Assembly (NCBI GenBank): GCA_046154965.1
Contig: JBJXDY010000099.1
Location: 15,424 to 79,423, forward strand
DNA: 64,000 nt
Direction: 5' to 3'
Source of the DNA: DATKFM01 sp046154965
GTDB taxonomy: Bacteria; Pseudomonadota; Alphaproteobacteria; Dongiales; Dongiaceae
The notes beneath the pieces were generated by a model, which searched no databases, was not told the origin of the DNA, and was given only the letters and a program-made list of their open reading frames with translations. A program made the position numbers and the translations under genes. Of this stretch, positions 61,009 to 64,000 are shown one piece after another. Each line of letters opens with the position of its first letter. Positions within the stretch are counted from its first letter, which is position 1.

Positions 61009-62415
61009 ATGGCACCCATGAAGTCGGAATCCGCCGTGCGGCTGCCAGCGCCGGCGGATTTCCATGCGCGCCTCCTGGCCTCGCCGGTCGGCCGGCTGGT
61101 GACGCGCCCCTGGTTCGACCGGGTGGCGCTGAAGCTCGGCCTCGGCGCCTATCTGCCGCTGTCCCGCGCCTGGGCCGCCGCCACGGTGTCCGACGGCTCG
61201 CTGGAGCGCTTCCATGACGAGGTGCCGATCGGCCGCCTGCCGGTGATGGTGGAGCGCGGCCTGCCCCGGGCGCTCGGCCGCATCTCCGAGCTCAGCTTCG
61301 TCCACGGCGCCGTGGAGCGCGAGTGGGAAGCCGCCTATTTCGGCCCGCAGGACGTGTCCGCCGACCGGCTGGTGATGGCCGAATGCGCCCGGCGCGACGC
61401 CAGCGACAGCTTCATGAAGGGGCGGCTTTCGTTCCTACCCATGCGCCTGCAGAGCGCCGTGCCGGCGGTGCGCTTCGACATCCCGAAGTTCGAGCAGGTG
61501 ATGGAACGCTACGGCCCGGCGCTGGAGGATATCGAGAGCGCCTATATGCCGCCGGAAAAGCCGGTGGCGATCACCGAGTCCCGCCGCGTGCCCTCCACCT
61601 TCGGCACCGAATACTGGCTGAAGTTCCCCAGCGGCAATCCCGCCGTCGGCCCCTGGGCCTGGGCCCATGTGTTCGAGCCCGAGGGCATCAAGAACCCGCC
61701 CAGCCTGGTCTATGGCCACGGCCTCGCCATGGAGATCGAGGCGATGGAGGGTGCCGTCGAAGGCGCCAACGACATCATCACCCAGGGCGTGCGCTTCATC
61801 CGGCTTGAGGCGCCCTGGCACAGCCGCCGCCGCCTCTCCGGCCGCTACGGCGGCGAGCCCTTCATCGCCACGCCGCCGCTGGGGCCGCTCGATCTCTTCA
61901 GCGCGGAGGTGCGCGAGATGGCGGCCCTCATCGCCTGGTGCCGCGGCAATTCATCCGGCCGCGTCGCCGTCGGCGGCACCAGCCTGGGCGCGCTGGCGAG
62001 CCAGCTCGTGGTCACCCATTGCCGCCACTGGCCCAGGCTCTACCGGCCCGATGTCGCCTTCCTCGCCACCACGACCCAGGATGTGGGCAGCCTCTCCTTC
62101 GACAGTTCCCTGGCGCAGCTCTGCAAGGTGCCCCAGGCGATCGCAGCATCCGGCTGGACGCGGGAGATGTTCGACCGCTGGCGCCCGCTGACCGATCCCC
62201 ATGACGAGCCGCAGCTCGATCCCGCCGACATCGTTATTGTGCTCGGCCGCGTCGACACGGTGACGCCGTTCGAGCGCGGCCTGCGCATGGCCCGTTCCTG
62301 GCGCATCCCCGAAGCCAACCTCTTCATGCGCGCCGCCGGCCACTTCTCGGTGTCGCTGGACCTGAACCGCGACCCCGCCCCCCTGCACAAGGTGGCGGCG
62401 CGGTTGATGAGGTAG
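61009..62415 (+). CDS. alpha/beta hydrolase (ABHD18-like)
   Basis: 468 residues. The N-terminal 180 residues are a mixed domain of unknown role. The C-terminal alpha/beta hydrolase core has VYGHGLAMEIEAMEG, the nucleophile Ser in VGGTSLGALASQLV, a long loop RLEAPWHSRRRLSGRYGG, the acid region in VIVLGRVDTVTPFERG and the His in RAAGHFSVS. It resembles ABHD18/DUF2048-type hydrolases, whose substrates are not well established; related eukaryotic members have been connected with phospholipids. There is no clear signal peptide. It stands alone and converges with the oxygenase gene, with palindromic repeats between them. Confidence 0.75.
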   Translation: MAPMKSESAVRLPAPADFHARLLASPVGRLVTRPWFDRVALKLGLGAYLPLSRAWAAATVSDGSLERFHDEVPIGRLPVMVERGLPRALGRISELSFVHGAVEREWEAAYFGPQDVSADRLVMAECARRDASDSFMKGRLSFLPMRLQSAVPAVRFDIPKFEQVMERYGPALEDIESAYMPPEKPVAITESRRVPSTFGTEYWLKFPSGNPAVGPWAWAHVFEPEGIKNPPSLVYGHGLAMEIEAMEGAVEGANDIITQGVRFIRLEAPWHSRRRLSGRYGGEPFIATPPLGPLDLFSAEVREMAALIAWCRGNSSGRVAVGGTSLGALASQLVVTHCRHWPRLYRPDVAFLATTTQDVGSLSFDSSLAQLCKVPQAIAASGWTREMFDRWRPLTDPHDEPQLDPADIVIVLGRVDTVTPFERGLRMARSWRIPEANLFMRAAGHFSVSLDLNRDPAPLHKVAARLMR

Positions 62416-62444
62416 AGCGCCCACAGCGACAGCACAAAAATTGT

Positions 62445-62482
62445 CCCCTCTCCCCTTGCGGGAGAGGGTTAGGGTGAGGGGT
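62445..62482. repeat. C-rich/G-rich palindromic repeat, left copy of pair
   Basis: CCCCTCTCCCCTTGCGGG at the left and GGGTGAGGGGT at the right, in the order of the left copies at 53467 and 56099, but with only a short TTA linker instead of a hairpin core. It is inverted relative to 62542-62605, 59 bp away, between convergent genes. Confidence 0.8.
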
Positions 62483-62541
62483 CTAACCAAGACTCGCGCA
62501 CGCCAATTCACACACAGTTGGCCACCCGTGGTGCTCCCAAC

Positions 62542-62605
62542 ACCCCTCACCCCGCGTCATCCGCTGCGCGGCTGCCGCACCCCTCTCCCGCAAGGGGAGA
62601 GGGGG
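62542..62605. repeat. C-rich/G-rich palindromic repeat, right copy of pair
   Basis: Starts ACCCCTCACCCC, has a core GCGTCATCCGCTGCGCGGC with partial self-complementarity, and ends CCCGCAAGGGGAGAGGGGG. It lies 19 bp past the oxygenase stop on the minus strand. Confidence 0.8.
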
Positions 62606-62623
62606 CAATGAGTGCTGCGCCCT

Positions 62624-63445
62624 TCACCCCGCCCGGCCGTAGAACCCGATCCGCTCCGCCGCGCTGAACATATAGCCCGGCGTTTCGACGAAGCTCATGA
62701 CGGCGATGATGCGGTCGCGGGGCCCGCGGCTGGGGGCGGCCCGGTGGGCGGTGTGGTGGCCGGCGAAGACGTTGAGCGTGCCGGGCTCGAGCCGCAGGCT
62801 CACCACCTCCGGATCCTGCCCGGCCAAGAGGCGCGCCACGCCCGCATAGTTGGGATCGCCGTCGCGGCGCAGGTTGCGCCGGTATTCGAATTCGCCGCCG
62901 GCCTCGGGCATCTGCAGCATCAGCGTGACGGTGAAGTGGCTGCGGTCGAAATGCCAGTTGAGCCCCTCGCTCTCGCCATAGCCCATGACGTTGAGGCAGG
63001 CGAGCGGATCGGCCATGGGATAGAGCCGCGGCCGCCCCATCACCGCCGCCAGGAACGGCGGCAGCGGCGGCCAGTCATAGATGCGGCGGAGCAGGGTGCC
63101 CTGGGTGCGGTCGCCGGTGACCGTGCGGTTGCTGGTGACCAGCTTCGCCCGCGCCGGATGATCGGCGGGCAGATCGGGCTGGGGCGCCCCGAACCAGATG
63201 TCATGCGTCCGCGCATGCCGGAACGCACCCTCAGCCAACAGCGGCTTCAGCTCGGCGACGCAGGCGGCCAGCGCCTCGGGCCGCACGAAGCCGGGCAGGT
63301 TGAACATGCCGGTGGCGGCGAGGTCGGAACGGCAGCGCTGGACGAGCGCTTGGCCCTCGGGGGCATCGAGGCGGTCGAGCGGGTAGGCGGAGAGATCGAG
63401 GAGGTTATCGATGGGCGCGCGAGCATTTTGATTTGAGGCGGGCAT
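62624..63445 (-). CDS. BesD/HalD-like Fe(II)/2-oxoglutarate oxygenase with HxD motif
   Basis: 273 residues. The double-stranded beta-helix core has the metal motif H165-F-D167 in LNWHFDRSHFTVTLMLQ and the second His H234 in GHHTAHRAAPSR. Other family blocks are YPMADPLACLNVMGYGE, EAGGEFEYRRNLR, PNYAGVARLLAGQDPEVV, and RLEPGTLNVFAG. The overall pattern matches proteins grouped with BesD/HalD halogenases. True halogenases of this type replace the Asp of HxD by Gly; here Asp is kept, so hydroxylation rather than chlorination is predicted. The substrate, likely an amino acid or similar small molecule, is unknown. It ends next to palindromic repeats. Confidence 0.85.
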   Translation of the reverse strand: MPASNQNARAPIDNLLDLSAYPLDRLDAPEGQALVQRCRSDLAATGMFNLPGFVRPEALAACVAELKPLLAEGAFRHARTHDIWFGAPQPDLPADHPARAKLVTSNRTVTGDRTQGTLLRRIYDWPPLPPFLAAVMGRPRLYPMADPLACLNVMGYGESEGLNWHFDRSHFTVTLMLQMPEAGGEFEYRRNLRRDGDPNYAGVARLLAGQDPEVVSLRLEPGTLNVFAGHHTAHRAAPSRGPRDRIIAVMSFVETPGYMFSAAERIGFYGRAG

Positions 63446-63484
63446 GAACGCCAGTCTAGCCTACTGAATCCCGTTTCCGCCAGC

Positions 63485-63543
63485 GTAGGGGCGAGCTGTC
63501 TACATGCCGAAGCTTCGGCGAAGGCGGGCGGTCGCCCGTCTAC
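63485..63543. repeat. palindromic intergenic repeat (GTAGGGGCGA family), copy 2
   Basis: Starts GTAGGGGCGAGC and ends GGTCGCCCGTCTAC; inner stem CGAAGCTTCG. It corresponds to the copy at 55072-55168. The right edge supplies the TAG stop of the HEPN-like remnant. Confidence 0.6.
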
Positions 63544-63584
63544 CGCATGTCTTCGAGGCGGCTCATGACCATATCGTCGGTCAT
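63540..63584 (-). pseudogene. truncated HEPN/DUF86-like partner of the nucleotidyltransferase
   Basis: The ATG at 63584 overlaps the MNT stop by one base (TGATG) and gives 14 codons, MTDDMVMSRLEDMR, before a TAG that belongs to the palindromic repeat. The start and the SRLEDMR sequence resemble the N-terminus of HEPN (DUF86) proteins that normally follow MNT genes. If so, the repeat removed the rest of the gene. The stretch is too short to be certain. Confidence 0.35.
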
Positions 63585-63883
63585 CAAAAGACGTCGACCG
63601 CATCGCGCAGGATTGCGTCGCGGATGCGTGGTCGGCACCCGGCATCCCGTTCCGTGATGTCGACATGTCGGCCCAGGATGCTGGACAGATAACTTTCCAG
63701 TTCGACCAGCTCTACCAAGGAAAAGCGGCGGCGCCTGTCGATGTCCACCAGCAGATCCACATCGCTCTCGCGTTTTGCGTCGCCCCGCGCCGTGGACCCG
63801 AACAAGGCGAGCCGCGTCACGCCGCGCAACCGTATCTCGTCGGCATGGGCCTGCAGGGCGGCGATGATTGCATCGCGATTCAT
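63584..63883 (-). CDS. minimal nucleotidyltransferase (MNT) domain protein
   Basis: 99 residues from the ATG at 63883. The nucleotidyltransferase motif FGSTARGDAKRESDVDLLVD has the GS and DxD metal ligands, with the third acid in RHVDITERD. MNT proteins pair with HEPN proteins as toxin-antitoxin modules, where MNT adds AMP to a Tyr of the HEPN RNase. Here the downstream partner is reduced to 14 codons, so the gene may be an orphan. The frame extends upstream toward the window edge, but that part lacks family character. Confidence 0.85.
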   Translation of the reverse strand: MNRDAIIAALQAHADEIRLRGVTRLALFGSTARGDAKRESDVDLLVDIDRRRRFSLVELVELESYLSSILGRHVDITERDAGCRPRIRDAILRDAVDVF

Positions 63884-64000
63884 AGCCTCAGTCTTGCCGA
63901 GATCGTTGGGCCTGGGCAAGCCCGGACATGCCGCCGATTCATGGAGGAGCGCCCTTGAGCTTGTCCCGGGGATCAAACCCGCCCGCGACTACGGCAGGTC
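63884..64000. other. window edge upstream of the MNT gene
   Basis: 117 bp. An open frame continues here in phase with the MNT gene but does not look coding. I see no other feature. Confidence 0.4.

Noticed and set aside
53467..62605. CRISPR array from the recurring C-rich repeats
   Set aside because: Copies are paired in inverted orientation, irregularly spaced and kilobases apart, with no uniform spacers and no cas genes.

Overview
The window is GC-rich, densely packed chromosomal DNA from an alphaproteobacterium, most likely Rhodospirillales-like. This is inferred from gene content: an NDUFA12-type complex I gene next to mlaD, DUF2155, aat and accC-accB-aroQ; an rne/amiC/mrcA/prfB neighbourhood; an RNase E with a large acidic insert in its S1 domain; and a chemotaxis operon containing a STAS protein. 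I see no rRNA, tRNA, CRISPR array, prophage or classical insertion sequence.

Layout. 1-8.4 kb (minus): a chemotaxis operon transcribed STAS-cheA-cheW-mcp-cheR-cheB-cheY, with cheY cut by the window edge. 8.6-11.2 kb (minus): an alpha/beta hydrolase, an SDR and an EamA permease. 11.4-13 kb (plus): ndufA12, mlaD, a small unknown gene and DUF2155. 12.9-18.6 kb (minus): aat, accC, accB, aroQ, an FAD amine oxidase-like protein and an MFS permease. 18.6-23 kb: an SDR lacking its catalytic Tyr, a DsbA-like thioredoxin, an M48 metalloprotease with TPRs, and an aminotransferase. 23-32 kb: rne (minus) against amiC, mrcA and prfB (plus); prfB carries the programmed +1 frameshift. 32-36.4 kb: an OmpR/EnvZ-type two-component pair divergent from a small periplasmic protein and a DegP-type protease, with repeated GTAAC boxes between them. 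36.4-43.2 kb: bcp, glnE and a giant AsmA/DUF3971 protein. 43.2-51.7 kb (minus): a compact operon in which a complete Liv-type ABC importer sits between the two hydantoinase/oxoprolinase subunits. 52-64 kb: tyrS, a DUF559 nuclease gene, anmK, a DUF1194 protein, hydrolases, a cysE-nifS-iscS-ferredoxin sulfur/Fe-S group, a BesD/HalD-like Fe(II)/2OG oxygenase, and an MNT nucleotidyltransferase with a truncated HEPN-like partner.

The most unusual part is 51.8-63.6 kb, which is rich in palindromic intergenic repeats. One family (C-rich arm CCCCTCTCCC, G-rich arm GGGTGAGGGG) occurs three times as inverted pairs. One pair, matching at 41 of 42 positions, brackets the DUF559 nuclease gene, and the unit is flanked by a 7-bp direct repeat (CAAGTAG) placed 4 nt outside each arm. 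It looks like a small mobile element whose other copies lack the gene. Two other copies carry different perfect hairpins at the same internal position. A second family (GTAGGGGCGA...) supplies the stop codons of DUF1194 and of the HEPN-like remnant.

Functional themes are motility signalling, fatty-acid and aromatic precursor synthesis, envelope biogenesis and quality control (MlaD, AmiC, PBP1A, DegP, AsmA-like, M48, DsbA), nitrogen control (GlnE), uptake plus opening of a cyclic amide, and cysteine/Fe-S metabolism. Start sites were chosen from protein alignment logic and Shine-Dalgarno context; no database search was possible.
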